Shown: positions 23,542-47,689 of the stretch, in pieces
Layout of the letters: every line of letters begins with the position of its first letter
Position numbering within the stretch: the first letter of the stretch is position 1
Assembly: GCA_024036415.1 (NCBI GenBank)
Contig: JAMWET010005510.1
Location: 30,001-94,000, forward strand
Length of the DNA stretch: 64,000 nt
DNA from: Prochilodus magdalenae
Taxonomy: Eukaryota > Chordata > Actinopteri > Characiformes > Prochilodontidae
Reading direction: 5' to 3'
Position numbers and translations under genes: made by a program
Notes under the pieces: generated by a model
The model's input: only the letters and a program-made list of their open reading frames with translations
Databases searched by the model: none
Told to the model about the DNA's origin: nothing

Positions 23542-24078
23542 TACAGGTGTTGGACAATAAAACTGAAACACCTGGTTTTAGACCACAATCATTTATTAGT
23601 ATGGTGTAGGGCCTCCTTTTGTGGCCAATACAGCGTCAGTTGGTCTTGGGAATGACATATACTGCGTCCTGCACAGTGGTCAGAGGGAGTTTAAGCCATT
23701 CTTCTTGCAGGATAGTGGCCAGGTCACTACGTGATGCTGGTGGAGGTTCGTCCTTCTTGGTGGTATGCTGACATTACCCTGGATACCGTGGCTCTTGATA
23801 CATCACAAAGACTTGCTGTCTTGGTCACAGATGCGCCAGCAAGACGTGCACCAACAGTCTGTCCTCTTTTGAACTCTGGTATGTCACCCATAATGCTGTG
23901 TGCATTGCAGTATTTTGAGCAGAACTGTGCTCTTACCTGCTAACTGAACCTTCACACTCTGCTCTTACTGGTGCAATGTGCAGTTAATGAAGATTGGCCA
24001 CCAGGCTGGTCCAATTTAGCCATGAGACCTCCCACACTAAAATGACAGGTGTTTCAGTTTCATTGTCCAACCCCTGTA
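23542..24078. mobile_element. Tc1/mariner-type non-autonomous element
   Basis: The terminal inverted repeats are about 38 bp. Left TACAGGTGTTGGACAATAAA matches the inverse of right TTTCATTGTCCAACCCCTGTA with one or two mismatches, both flanked by TA. The interior of about 460 bp has only decayed coding traces. Confidence 0.8.
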
Positions 24079-25913
24079 TATATATATACAGTATATTAGG
24101 CTATATCCTCTACCTCACTGTTGGGCATGGGGGTTGGGAGAATGGGATTTCCCGTTGGTTTGTATTGTGTAATGTATTCTAACCAAATCTAATAACAGGC
24201 TTCAGCATACTTATCTCCTCTCTGTGTAAACTGGGCGGTCCTAATCACAAGGTTGACGTCTCTCTTGCCCCGCCCACACAAAACAGTTTCAGAGTCAGAG
24301 AAACTCGGTGAGCTACAGTTAACCAGCATAACCAAAATCTAGCAACCTAGACCTCCTGTCTGTAGCTATCCGTCACCAACAGTTTTTCTTCATCCGTTCA
24401 TTCCTTCATCCATACACCAACATTGTTCGTCCATCCGTTCATTCCATCGGTGCCATAGTTACATTCCGATGCCCGTACTAGCTGTAGCATTTAAGGTGGA
24501 AAGTAACAAGAAGCTGGTGATTAGGAAGCAACTTCAGCCATGCTCAAAGATGAACATCAGTCATGGCTACTGAGGGTTGGGTTCCTTTGGGAAGAGAATA
24601 AAGACAGTGACATCCCTGTCACAGCCTGGACTTTGGATGCTGTTGTTGAATGTAAGTGTTGGGATTTTAGGAATTAGGAATTTGGAATCGGCCTGTTTTA
24701 CCTTCCTCTGCTGTAAATGTAGGATTTGTATTTAAAGGAGGTAGAACAGTGTTTGAGGTTCAGGGTTTGGCAGATCTGTGTCCTGAACTCTCCTTTTCCA
24801 GCTATGGAAGGTAAATACAGACTTCCGATTCCAAGAAAGCTAAATCCTGCTTAACTTGGGATACAAGTACAAGGAAAATGATGTCATTCCAAGTCATTTC
24901 TGAACGTCCATTGGTCCAATCATCATTAAATTTGGAGACCATATGACACAGACAACCCAAACCCAGCACACAGGGAGGTGCTTTTTTTTTGTCTGACAGT
25001 ATCCTGCATATATTCTCCTTCCCTGTGGGAATGCCGTGCTGGCTGCTGTCCCTTTTCTCATTTTTCCTCTCTCTTGTGTTCCCTCGCTCTCTCTCTCACT
25101 CATTCACACCCCTGCTCACACTCTCTCACATGTTCTTCTGTCTAGATGTATTAACCCATCACCCATATCACACGTACCCTTCACCTTCATTTGCCTCTCC
25201 CAGCTCTGGCAGCCAGAAGTAGGGTGGAAGAAGGAAGGGAGCGTTGGCAGGAGGGCGGGGGGATGCTGAGAACTGGACTGGTGGAGTTTGCCGTGCTCCC
25301 AGTACAACATAAACATTATTCACTCCGTCTGAGGCCTGGAAAAGTAGGTCTGGTGTATTTAGAAACATGGGTGATAGAGGTTGGATTGTCTAGGCGGCGC
25401 TGCGAGTACAATGAGAGTGCTCTGGAAATTGGTGGCGGGAAGGAAATGGCAGGAGTAAACAGCACATCTGTCTCCAGTAGATGGCCTGAAAGTATTTGTT
25501 CCCCGACATGTGTCATGCTGTAAATCAATACGGCCTCTGTTCCAGATGGATAGATATTGCGTGTCAGTCTGGAGGCATAACTGACAGTGGAAAGCTGCTA
25601 TATCAGTTTGAGAGATGCTTCCTGAGTTTGAAGTGCCTCGGCCAATTTGATCAATATGAGGGAGCCAGTCAGTGCAGCCATGAAAACACCGCACGGTGCA
25701 TCATGGAAAGATAAGCATGTGGGAATTATTAGTGGGAGTGGACTGCAGTGCAGAGCTACACTTAAAGGAGACCTATATGGGAAACGTCAATACAATGACA
25801 ACGCATAGCCTCCCTAAGATGGAGGAGGTGAGCACTGATGTTAATGCTCCATCCACTGGTGCATATTGTCATAGTCATCAATGGCCAATAGTTATTACAT
25901 TTTGATGGAGAAC
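24079..25913. other. Intergenic, nothing recognised
   Basis: No gene supported. Fragment of the 21320 repeat at 24100-24360. Confidence 0.4.
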
Positions 25914-26684
25914 TACACTCATCATCAGGAGAACAGCTGCACCCAGAAGGAGGTGTGGGAGTGCGGTGGTGTTGGGAAGGAAGATAAAGGTGACCAGGAT
26001 CAATAACTGATGATAAATTTAGACTGATATGATCAATATTTATTGAGCTACACATACAGAAGTCTGTCTCTCAGTATGGCATCAGGCCGCCGTGTTTACT
26101 AACGCAACACGCCAGACGTCTCGGTATGGAGCTGTAGAGGTTCCTAATGGTGTCCTGTGATAATCCATCCCATGCAGCTTGAATATCCTCACACAGTTCC
26201 TGCAGATGGTGCGGTAGGGGTGGAGGTGGAGTGACACCAGGCCTTCTGGACGTGTGACTACAAACCGTTCATCTTGGTGCTGACCACGGTGCCTCCACAC
26301 ACGGATTCGTTGGTCGTCTCCACCAAGACTAAAGCGGGACTCGTCACTGAAGATGGCCCGCTGCCATTCTGCCAGTCTGGCATGACACCATTGCAGTCTT
26401 TGGCGACGCTGACATGGTGTTAAGGGCAGTCGTATTGGTCAGTGGGTAGTTGTGCAACTTGCAGTCGTTTGCCAATAGTGGTGGCACTAACAGGACGACT
26501 CATGGGGGACATCGCTGCTAGCTGAATGTCTGCAGTCATGGCTGTTGGGTCAGTCAGGTACAGCGGTAAGGTCTTGAATCATTTGAAACTTGAATCATTT
26601 GCACGTTTTCAAAGCTACCCGCCAAGTTTCATTCCTGTCAGCTGATTCCTTCTGGGTGCAGCTATTTATTTGATGATAAGTGTA
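25914..26684 (-). mobile_element. Tc1/mariner-type element with intact ends
   Basis: Left end TACACTCATCATCAGGAG and right end TGATGATAAGTGTA are imperfect inverted repeats that extend inward through AGCTGCACCCAGAAGGA. The element is 771 bp, and TA lies at each end. The minus strand retains VWRHRGQ and short transposase pieces, but the C-terminal catalytic region is missing. Copies at 1-562 and 9436 share the same interior, so the family spread in a deleted form. Confidence 0.75.
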
Positions 26685-26707
26685 CAAGAAAACAAGAAAT
26701 AGTATTT

Positions 26708-27060
26708 AAAGTCATAAGATGTGATGAAATTAGGTTTAAAGGAGCAGTGTGTAAAATGTGGGGAGGGGATCTATTCACAGAAATTCCATATAATAATCAA
26801 AACTATGTTTTCATTAGTTTTCTTTCCTAAAATGAGCCTTCATATCTATATAGGAGTGGGATGTCTTCCAACAGAGGCTGCCACCAACATGTTTCTACAG
26901 TAGCCCAGAACAGACAAACCACAGAGTTTCTGTAGGGAGTGACCTTCATGTTGTGATGTCGAAGCAGCTTGATTTAGGTGGCGCTATAGCACCAACCAAA
27001 AACGTAGACAGAATCCTCGTTGACATGTCGTGCATCCGTACATGAAACTACCAGGTAGGG
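26708..27060. repeat. TTAA-flanked MITE-like repeat, unit A
   Basis: GTCATAAGATGTGATGAAAT followed by TTAAAGGAGCAGTGTGTAAA. The first ~345 bp are repeated at 27692-28045. It contains TCTACAGTAGCCCAGAACAG, widespread in fish MITEs. Confidence 0.65.
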
Positions 27061-27129
27061 TATTTTGATTGATTGAATCTTCTTATCAGAACCAAAACTA
27101 ACATTTAAAACTACGAGGCTGAATTCAGA

Positions 27130-27420
27130 TTCTTATTTGCCAGCTACTTGTTCAGATTTTCCCATTCCATCTTAAATGGTTGAGGAATTCCCAGTCTTGT
27201 GTAGCCATTTAGCTTCCCACTTTCCAGCTACTTCTTCAAATGTTCCAGTTCCACCTTAAATGGTGAGGAATTCCCAGTCTTGTGTAGCCATTTAGCTTCC
27301 TATTTGCCAGCTACTTGTTCAAATGTTTCAGTTCCACCTTAAATGGTGCAGCATTTGCATTCTGATGCTGACATTCTAGCTTTATTTTTAAATATTTCGG
27401 TTCTACCTTAAAAATGTCAG
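27130..27420. repeat. ~80-bp local tandem repeat with CArG-like core
   Basis: Three to four copies of TTTGCCAGCTACTTGTTC... with TTCCACCTTAAATGGTG. The core CCTTAAATGG fits CC(A/T)6GG. It is related to the 10.9-13.2 kb satellite core and to 42410-42570. Confidence 0.6.
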
Positions 27421-27691
27421 TACTTATTATTATAATCACAACGATAATTCAGTAATAATACCTATGACAATGGCAACTGCAGAACCATTTAAGGCAGAAC
27501 GAAAATATTACAACATAAAGCTGGCAAAATAATTGTCCTTACTGGACAATGTAACCAGTATTAAAATTAATTAGGGAGTGCTGATAGTCTAAATCAGCTT
27601 ATCGGTAGTGAATGTTACTACTGATATAAACATGCTCGGTGCGATAAACTGCTAGAACACTGGTGCTGGAGAACCATTTTGTGTTTTGTGA

Positions 27692-28246
27692 GAAGTCATA
27701 AGATGTGATGAAATTAGGTTTAAAGGAGCAGTGTGTAAAGTGTGGGGAGGGGATCTATTCACAGAAATTCCATATAATAAACAAAACTATGTTTTCATTA
27801 GTTTCATTGGCTTAAAATGAGCCTTCATATCTATATAGGAGTGGGATGTCTTCCAACAGAGGCTGCCACCAACATGTTTCTACAGTAGCCCAGAACAGAC
27901 AAACCACAGAGTTTCTGTAGGGAGTGACCTTCATGTTGTAGACAGAATCCTCGTTGACATGTCGTGCATCCGTACATAAAACTCCAGGTAGGGTATTTTG
28001 ATTGTTTGAATCTTCGTATCAAAACCAAAATTAGCCAAAACTACGAGCCTGAAGTCAGAACCCAAATTAAGGCTTATGCATATTATTCAGCAAAAGAATA
28101 AAAGATCAAACAACAGGAAACAGGTAGGAGGGAAATGAAATTTGGACAGGCAACGGCAGGAAACCTAATGGCCCCCATACATGAGGAGAGATCTCTAGGT
28201 TGTGACCTGCCATCTCATTGCTAGAGATTACACATGGCTCCTTTAA
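27692..28246. mobile_element. TTAA-flanked MITE, unit B
   Basis: TTAAAGGAGCAGTGTGTAAA at 27720 is answered by ACACATGGCTCCTTTAA ending at 28246, giving short terminal inverted repeats at TTAA. The same ends occur at 42295-42726 and 49910-50432. Confidence 0.6.
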
Positions 28247-29635
28247 TGTAAGTACATGAAGGTACCATGTAAGACAGGTGCTATTGTGGCTTCATTGATC
28301 TGTATCCAGACCAGCCGCTCTGAGTGAGGGCAGGGCTTCACACCAGCGTCAGGTTTTCTCAGTGTAATGTGCTGCAGTATGTTCAGATATACCCTGTAAC
28401 CTTCAAACGGAAGCGGTTCCCTTCAAAAGACTATAGCAGGGGATCTTTCCTCTCATTACTTCTGCTCGTGGTGAGACGTTTAAAGAAGGAGGCTGCTGTC
28501 TCCCGCCGTGTGCGCTGTGTTTAAGTTTGCCCGCTGAATGGCAGCTATGTCGCTGGCCTACATGGAGCTGACCTGGTTTCTCTTATGTACAGTATGTTCC
28601 GAGCTGTGGGTGAAGTTTCGTCCTCCAAACTCCCTCGCCACAAACCCCCATACAGAGCTAAATGCTGACCGTGCTAACCGTAGGCACTGTATGTGTAACA
28701 AGCATCCAATAATCATGGCCCATATCAGTTTTAATATACATATGGCTTAATCCATCAAACAGTATTCATTTTATAGGCTACATTAGCGTTAGCATGTTTT
28801 TGTTACTGTCCCTTTAAGACTGACGGTTGTAAACGACCTCCCTTCTGATTGGCTGCCCTCTACTGTGCCTCAAAAAGCAGTACAGCCTAAAAGTCTCCTT
28901 ATGGCTCCTTATAGTATAAATGGGTGGGGCTAAGCTGATGTAGGCTGAAAAGGTGGATCTATGTAAATGAGTGGCGTTTGTGACATCATGAGCTTCCGCT
29001 GCAGCCTAATTTCCATATACGGTGCATGGAAACGCTTGGATATCCCTCATATGGGCCCTTTAAGAGACGAGTGGAGCCTTTCTTACTATACAGCCGTCCT
29101 TCTAAAGATCTAATAACCTACCACTATGCATCTAACATGCTGTACCCCCACCACATACCACCAATCAGGAACTTCCGAAGAGGTCACCTGGAGCAGATGG
29201 GACAGGCTGTGGTTGGTACCAGCAGATCTCCAGGAACCACCGATGAGTCAATGGGGTCGTAACCATACCAGCCTTGTGCAAAGCCGGGTCGTATGCATTG
29301 CAGTATAGTCATGGACGCATATGGTGTCCATCGTGGGGCAGGTGTGGGTTGGAGGGTTGGTGGTTTGTTTCCCTAAACTGACAGTAACAACCGAAGTTCC
29401 CCTGAGGAAGGCACCTAACCCCCAACTACTCCCCGGGCACCATGGTTAGGGCTGCTCACCGCTCCTGGCAAGTGTTTTTACTGCCCCCTAGTGTGTGTTT
29501 CTCACTAGTGTGTGTATGTGAGTGTTTTATTTCATGGATGGGTTCAATTTGGGGGACAAATTCCTCTGTGTGCAAAACACAAATGGCACGACTCTGAGAC
29601 TGACTGGCCTCACCTAAACAGGTGGTGTATAGTGA
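28247..29635. other. Intergenic, dispersed repeat traces
   Basis: No gene. The section 28800-29060 (CCCTTTAAGACTGAC ... TATGGGCCCTTTAA) looks like another CCCTTTAA-ended MITE. Confidence 0.4.
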
Positions 29636-29644
29636 GGGACAGGT

Positions 29645-29842
29645 GTTGTGGAGTAGCTCAGTGGATAACACCACTACCCTCCAGGGAGCCGCCACCACAT
29701 CTGGGAGACTGGGGTTTGAATGCCGGTCTGGGTGACTATGCTGTGCTAGAGTCCCTGGGCAAGACTCCTAACACTACATTGGCCTACCTGTAATATGATA
29801 GAGCTCTGGATAAGAGTGTCAGCTAAATGCCCTAAATGGTAT
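29645..29842 (+). mobile_element. tRNA-derived SINE
   Basis: The head GGAGTAGCTCAGTGGATAAC is a pol III box A and GGTTTGAATGCC a box B. The tail GGATAAGAGTGTCAGCTAAA is the core tail shared by many fish SINEs and their partner LINEs. It lacks a proper tRNA acceptor stem, so it is not a functional tRNA. A head fragment recurs at about 56208-56260. Confidence 0.75.
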
Positions 29843-29846
29843 ACAG

Positions 29847-30060
29847 GTGAGGAAAATTCGGAATCACCAGATTCCCCATGGATGCACCCTAAAATGTAAA
29901 GGCTCCTCAATGGTTCTTGGCTTGGATGCACAGTTCTGAGAACGAGTGGTGGGAATGCTTATAGTAAGGAAGCTCTGATAGCGGAAGAGAATCAGATTTT
30001 GGTTTACATGCACCTGAGTAATCAGATAACGGGAATCTCTAGGTCTAGGTAAGTGAGCTT
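29847..30060. repeat. Downstream copy of actin intron 7 segment
   Basis: AGGAAAATTCGG, AAATGTAAAGGCTCCT and TTTACATGCACCTGAGTAATC match 30568-30800 in the same order and orientation. Homology reaches back to the exon 8 splice acceptor (TATACAGG here, TACACAGG there) but not into the exon. Confidence 0.75.
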
Positions 30061-30257
30061 ATATGGAAGCCTGCTGTATACAGCACGGATCTAAAGGGGC
30101 TCTGCAGTCAATTCTCTGCAACAGCCTGCCATCCAGTGGCCTTAAAGGAAACCATATTCCCCTCCCTGAGGGGGTCACCCAGCGTCTACATGAGGACAAT
30201 GCATATTTGATGCAGCAATAACACCGTACATGTGGTCCAAAGTACACAAACCACTTT

Positions 30258-30263
30258 TTTATT
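30258..30263 (-). terminator. Actin polyadenylation signal
   Basis: AATAAA on the minus strand, 153 bp past the actin stop codon. It is the first consensus hexamer downstream and gives a short 3' UTR of roughly 175 nt. Confidence 0.65.
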
Positions 30264-30415
30264 GAGCGATTTGCTGCGGTCAGACCATGAATATTTGAAC
30301 ACCGGCACTTCCAGCGAACATGAAACAACACTTTGTGGATTCCCGGGAGAGGCGCAGCAGGGCACGGAGGCAAGACAGGAAACAGAGTCCAAAGGCTGTG
30401 GAGAGGCAAGGGTCT

Positions 30416-42120
<11,705 letters not shown>

Positions 42121-42133
42121 TCACTCAACTGTG

Positions 42134-42196
<63 letters not shown>

Positions 42197-42206
42197 CGCA
42201 CACACA

Positions 42207-42242
<36 letters not shown>
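42134..42242 (+). repeat. (CA)n microsatellite touching the actin start-exon acceptor
   Basis: About 50 CA units with a few CG/TA changes. In the sense strand this is (TG)n leading straight into TCACAG, the acceptor of the exon that holds the start codon; it replaces a normal pyrimidine tract. Confidence 0.95.
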
Positions 42243-42245
<3 letters not shown>

Positions 42246-42294
42246 TTCAAATACAATATTCAGTAACATTGTTTAAATTAATTATAGTTTGAAC

Positions 42295-42726
42295 TTAAAG
42301 GTGCAATATGTAAAATGTAGGGGGCACTATAGAATCCTTATTGAATTGTCCCACCATAGGACATTTTATTGGTAACTAGTAAAACTGTGCTCAGACCTTT
42401 AAATATTAAACGTTCAGCCTTAAATGGTCCAACAGTTACATTCTAGCGCTGACATACAGTGTGTTTCTCGCCAGCTTCCGGTTAGAATTTTCCAGATCCA
42501 CCTTCCTTAAATGGTGCTGCAGTTATTATAACACCTCAGGCACCAGAATGTAGCACCATTTAAGGTAGACAAGGAAAACAAGAAGCTGGCAAATGTCCTT
42601 TTTGGAAAATGTGAGAATGTTTTGGTTGTCTAAGTTAGCTCATCAGGAATAGAAAGGTTGGCAGGGGTAGGTGGGTTCCAATAAATACACAACCTCACCG
42701 CTAGAGCGTCCACACTGCTCCTTTAA
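42295..42726. mobile_element. TTAA-flanked MITE in actin 5' intron, with CArG-like sites
   Basis: TTAAAGGTGCAATATGTAAA at the left and CACACTGCTCCTTTAA at the right form terminal inverted repeats like those of 27720-28246 and 49910-50432. Inside, 42418-42427 and 42505-42514 read CCTTAAATGG and 42556-42565 reads CCATTTAAGG, each an exact CArG consensus. Confidence 0.65.
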
Positions 42727-43895
42727 AGGAACAGTATGCATAATTCCCACCTACCCCAAAAGTAGATCAATGAACTAAGACATGTTCAGCATCCAAACTG
42801 CGCTTCTTCTGACTCATTGACATGAACACAGTGCACGTGTTATGTCGCAGTCGCCCACCTCATCTGTCCCTCGCATTCAGCACTGACCACGTGTCCATTG
42901 TTATAGCTTACAGTCACACTGAAGGAGGTTCGAGCGGGTTGGGAGAGGTTAGAGGTTGCATTTAGAGTAAAGGCATTTGGGTGACTATTGACATCTAGTG
43001 TTAGTGAGCTTAGCCTTGAAGCACCAGAGCCAGTCTATGTAGTCTATGAAAGGAACAAGGGATGAATAAATGACACATAGAGGAGTGCAGGATTAGAGTT
43101 TGGGGATCTGTCCTGACTGAGTACATGCAGTTTGGTGTCTATAGGTTAAAGAAGACAGTAGAGTTTAAATTGGGAGTGTAAATGAATGGGAATGTATGGG
43201 AAGAATGAGTAATGCGGAAAAAGAAGAGACAAACAGACGAGTGCAGGTCAGACTAACACAGAATTAGTGCTCGGGGCTCTGCCCTGAGATACTGTATGCG
43301 AAATGGTGTGTGTAGGTCGAGCAGAAGTCCGTAGGTGGGTGTATAGTTTTCCATCCCATTCATTTTTAATGGGAGAAAAATTGGAATTTCATTACGATTT
43401 TAGGAAAACCATACGTGGGATCATAAAGCTGTATGCAAGCATGCCATTCGGGATCAGACCGTACATTCCCGAGTTTGGAACGGTGTCGATATCTCAAAAA
43501 CTGAAGGACTAGTTAGTGGACAGGGGAATCTCTTGACCAGGAAGACGAGGAATGTGAAACTGGCGCAATGTGCAGTCAGGAATTCATTAGCCATAAATGA
43601 TGCCGGTTAATGAAACACAAGACTCAGTTATGAGATTATTAACCTGTAAAATATAAAAATAAATAAAAAAATAAACACGAATAAAATACTGAACACCATA
43701 CGACTCAAAATCCCCATAATGGAAGTCAATGGGCAGGCACTGAAGCAAAGCCAGCCTGTTAACTAACACGGCCTCAACACTTATTGTACATTCACCTCAT
43801 GCACGAGCAAGACGGTTAATTAACCTGAGCCTGCTGTATCAGGTCAGCACAGCGGGACAGATCGTTAGCTTATTGGGAATATCCAGTAGACTCAC
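42727..43895. other. Rest of actin 5' noncoding intron
   Basis: No further exon recognised. Parts near 43070-43260 (GAGTGCAGGATTAGAGTTTG) resemble 34110-34280, a low-copy local repeat. Confidence 0.4.
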
Positions 43896-43976
43896 CCACA
43901 AGAGCGAGACAATCAGGCCTGGAACACTGGCTCTCTGGAGAGACCGAGAGAGAGACTGAGACGGAGTGAGAGTAAA
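43896..43976 (-). other. Actin noncoding first exon (predicted)
   Basis: Muscle actin genes begin with a short noncoding exon. Reading the minus strand downstream of the TATA-like box there is a strong donor, TGTGG followed by GTGAGT, with the exon ending at 43896. The start is only estimated, about 31 nt from the TATA box (roughly 43965-43980; an initiator-like TCACTCC lies at 43969-43963). The intron it opens would end at 42129, just before the start-codon exon. Confidence 0.6.
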
Positions 43977-43997
43977 CTCTCGCTCACCTGCTCCCCC

Positions 43998-44007
43998 TAT
44001 TTAAATA
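43998..44007 (-). promoter_or_regulatory. TATA-like box of actin promoter
   Basis: TATTTAAATA sits about 100 bp upstream of the predicted first-exon donor and 44 bp downstream of a perfect CArG box, the spacing known for vertebrate muscle actin promoters. Confidence 0.65.
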
Positions 44008-44051
44008 CCTCCCAGAGCAGCAGAGCCATCGCACAGCCACAAGGCCGCACG

Positions 44052-44061
44052 CCTTTTTAGG
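44052..44061 (-). promoter_or_regulatory. CArG box (SRF site) of actin promoter
   Basis: CCTTTTTAGG is an exact match to CC(A/T)6GG, the serum response factor site. It would lie at about -80 relative to the estimated start, the classical position of the proximal CArG box in muscle actin genes. SRF with myocardin-type cofactors is the expected regulator. Confidence 0.7.
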
Positions 44062-44640
44062 AGACATTGAGCGCCCCTTGTCACACGCGCATGCAAAGGT
44101 AGGCCGTCCTGGAACCTGTCCCACTACAGCGGCTGTCCGCAGACAAACCCATTTAATATTAGCTCAGTCCAGCATTTCATCACACAAAGCTCCCTGCACT
44201 GGACCACGAAGGAATCAGTTACCAGTACTAAAGAACAGGAAGACGTGGCACGTCTGAGTGCGCAGAGCTGCCGAGTACCTAATTACATACACGCTTAATC
44301 CACAACTGAAATGGCCAACGTCAATTCATAACTGGTATTTAATGGCGGCCAAGTGTCTGAGACCCTTCTCTCTCATACAGTATCAATCCAGGCATTGAGT
44401 TTGAGTTAGTCATATGTCAGAAGAGCATGCATGTGCACAGGGTACGAGAAAGTCAACGGGATATTAGAGTCCAGGCCTCAACATTACCGAAGGTCCTCAT
44501 TGGATAGAGAAGCAGGAACAGCTGAACCAACTTCTAAGACTGAACTTTGGAGCTGTGGCTGCAGGTGCCTTTGGGAAACTCAACCTGAGTCCCAAAGGTA
44601 AAGACTGGACACGGTACACACTCAAAGAGAATTAATTGCA
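44062..44640. other. Actin upstream flank, nothing else recognised
   Basis: No second CArG box was found in this stretch; no gene seen. Confidence 0.4.
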
Positions 44641-44649
44641 TATCTAAGC

Positions 44650-45130
44650 TCATCAGACAAAAACATCCCTAAAAGCCTGTAACACCTCCACCAGCTCCAA
44701 TAACAGCTGGGATTGGATTGGGCACTGAGTGGACATGCTGATGGATGTGGGCCACATCTATGTTCAGACCCTCTTTGGGCCAGATTTGGTGGATGCCTTC
44801 CCTGGCACAGTCCTGAGGAGAATTCCCTGTAGACTGGGATTTTAGCCACTGCTGGTAGACCCGTATGACCATACGCTTCCATACACCTGCAGATTCAGCT
44901 ACTTCCTTCACACTATGGTCTTTGGCCACGCCCACATGCTCAGTCACTCCTTTTAGCCAATCATTAACATCTGCTCTGGAGCCATTTTCCACACATGGAA
45001 CGAGACATTCCCTGCACTGTAACACCTCTTCTCCATCTATGGATCCTGTCACTCACACCCCGCATGGATTTATAGCCCCATCATCCTCGTGCAGCGCCAT
45101 CTGCAGGAGCCTGAGGTTACTACAACCCTA
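44650..45130 (-). pseudogene. Tc1-type transposase N-terminal (HTH) fragment
   Basis: The minus strand reads DHSVKEVAESAGVWKRMVI then RVYQQWLKSQSTGN, which fits the helix-turn-helix plus linker of a Tc1-type DNA-binding domain. The frame (44669-45052) stops before any catalytic DDE region. A broken copy lies at 37595-38040. Confidence 0.5.
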
Positions 45131-45370
45131 AACACACAAGGTGACTCAGGTGTTTGCTTAGGAATGTTTGGTAAGCACTTTTGAATTCTGAATATGGGGA
45201 ATTCTTTAACCAAATGGTTATATTAACTTTAATAGATTAAATATTATAGTTATAATATATCAGATGAATATATAGGAATGTTAGAATTATAATTATAGAA
45301 TTATAGCAGATGATTATATCAGTATAAAATCATATTAGAATGTAGACTTATATTATATGATATATCATAA

Positions 45371-45777
<407 letters not shown>

Positions 45778-46900
45778 AATAATATTATTTAATAGACAGA
45801 TAATAATATTATTTAATATTATTGAAAAGATGATGGTAAACGTTTGAGCAGTAGATTATCTGTGAGGAAATGAGGCACTTTCTGGGTTATTATAATTCAT
45901 ATCTGTGTTATTTCATTTCAGGTTTATGTTTTGTGTTCATACGCCATCTGAGGCATCATCTAGACTGCTTTGTGCAGTTTGCACAACAATGATTTAGATA
46001 TTGAGGAATAGAGAGCCTAGGAAACTACAGCTCCCGTGCTGATACATACGCTCCACTGCGGTTCTAGACGTTACTCCAGCAGTCGTTTGCTTGAGCTGAG
46101 CAACTTCACTGCAGTAATGACTCTTTCATTTGTGACAGCAGTTACAGTTACAGCAGCATTACCAGATTATTACTGTACACACTGCAGCTCATATCAGCCT
46201 TCAACAGCAACCTTAGACATCTACTCAACCTGAGACATTAATATTACACGAAACATTAGACAATAATATATGGCCCTGTCAGTCTGGGCTACTGTGTGGG
46301 CAGAAACAGGCAGGGGGTCCGCTGCTGGAGAATGGCATGCTGGAATCTACTATAAATAATGCACTGAGCAATGGTCATAATGGTGATATGACCGTTTGTC
46401 TATCCACCGTTGGCTGAGGCGTTACCGCCTATTAGGGCATTCCAGCATGAGTACGATTGGTAGCCTCCGCTAGCACGCCTTCAAAGGAAGTTTTCAAAGC
46501 AGGCACAATGGGTGTGGATAGCATGTGTCCAGGCCAGGTCTATTTTCTACATGATGAATGAAGAGTGTCCATTAAGATCTCACACTGATAGATCTTCATA
46601 CAAACATGCAAACCTGTAATGGAAGCGTAATGGCGCCCTATGTGACTTATAAGAGGAAATATCGCCGCCTGGCAATGCCAGTCCGACCCGAAATACCTGC
46701 TGTAGTGCTATGACTTTGGAGGGGTGAGCAAGAGACCTTTCTGGAGAACTGCGTAACTCTTTACGGCTCCACGTCACACACCAACAACTATGGCTGTTAA
46801 TGCCAGAAGAGGTTTGGAACTCTGTAGTTACTGAGTCAGCAGAGCGTTGGTCACTCTTACCCACGATGCCCCTTAGCCACCCCGCTCTGGAATGCCACAT
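45778..46900. other. Intergenic, decayed transposon-like sequence
   Basis: No host gene. The region 46380-46920 (GCCGCCTGGCAATGCCAGTC, GAATGCCACATGTTCTGCC) looks like an old DNA-transposon repeat, family not identified. Confidence 0.35.
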
Positions 46901-46919
46901 GTTCTGCCACTTGGTGGTT

Positions 46920-47645
46920 GAGATTCTATGGTTCCAAAATGCTTACACTACTCACAGTTGATTGGGGAACATCTAGGAGGGAAGGAATTTCATGAACTGA
47001 CCTCCTGGTTACAATGGTGGCATCCCATTACTGTACCATGCTGGAGCTCCTGAGAACAGTGCATTCTTTTCACCAATGGTTGACCGCATGGCTAGGTGCT
47101 TGATTTTATATACCTAAGGCAAGGGGACTGAATGAAACACCTGTGACTTAGAGGCATGTCCCAATACTTTTGTCCCTTTAGACTATCTCTCTGACCTAAT
47201 ACAACCACTTGTGCCATCAAGGTCACTCGGGTCCATAGACCAGATTCTTCTGGTTGTTCCTAAATCTAGGCTGAAGCATACAGGAGATCGACCATGCAGT
47301 TATAGCCCCTAAACTTTGGAACAAGATGCCTCTATGTAATAGTATAACCCACTGGTAGTTGGTTGCGGAATATCTAGGAGGAAAGGAATTTCATGAACTT
47401 ACTTACTGGTTACAGTGGTGGCATCCCATTACAGTACCATGCTGGAATTCAGTGAGCTCTTGAGAGCAGTCCATTATTTGACCTATGGTTGTACAGGCAG
47501 ACTGCACGCCTAGCTGCTTGATATTATACACATGAAATTAGTGAGGTAGAGATGTGTGTCCCTATACTTTTGTCCCTATCCCTTTAGAGTATCTCTCTGA
47601 CCTATTACAACCACTTGTTCCATCGAGGTCACCCAGGTCTGCAGA
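46920..47645. repeat. ~425-bp tandem duplication
   Basis: GGAATTTCATGAACT, TGGTGGCATCCCATTAC and ATACTTTTGTCCCT occur twice in the same order (about 46960-47230 and 47360-47640). Confidence 0.65.
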
Positions 47646-47689
47646 CCAGTTTCTTCTTGTCATAGTCTCATGTATTATATTTATTGTAT

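Noticed and set aside
29645..29720. tRNA gene
   Set aside because: Box A and box B are present but the cloverleaf is not, and the SINE tail follows.
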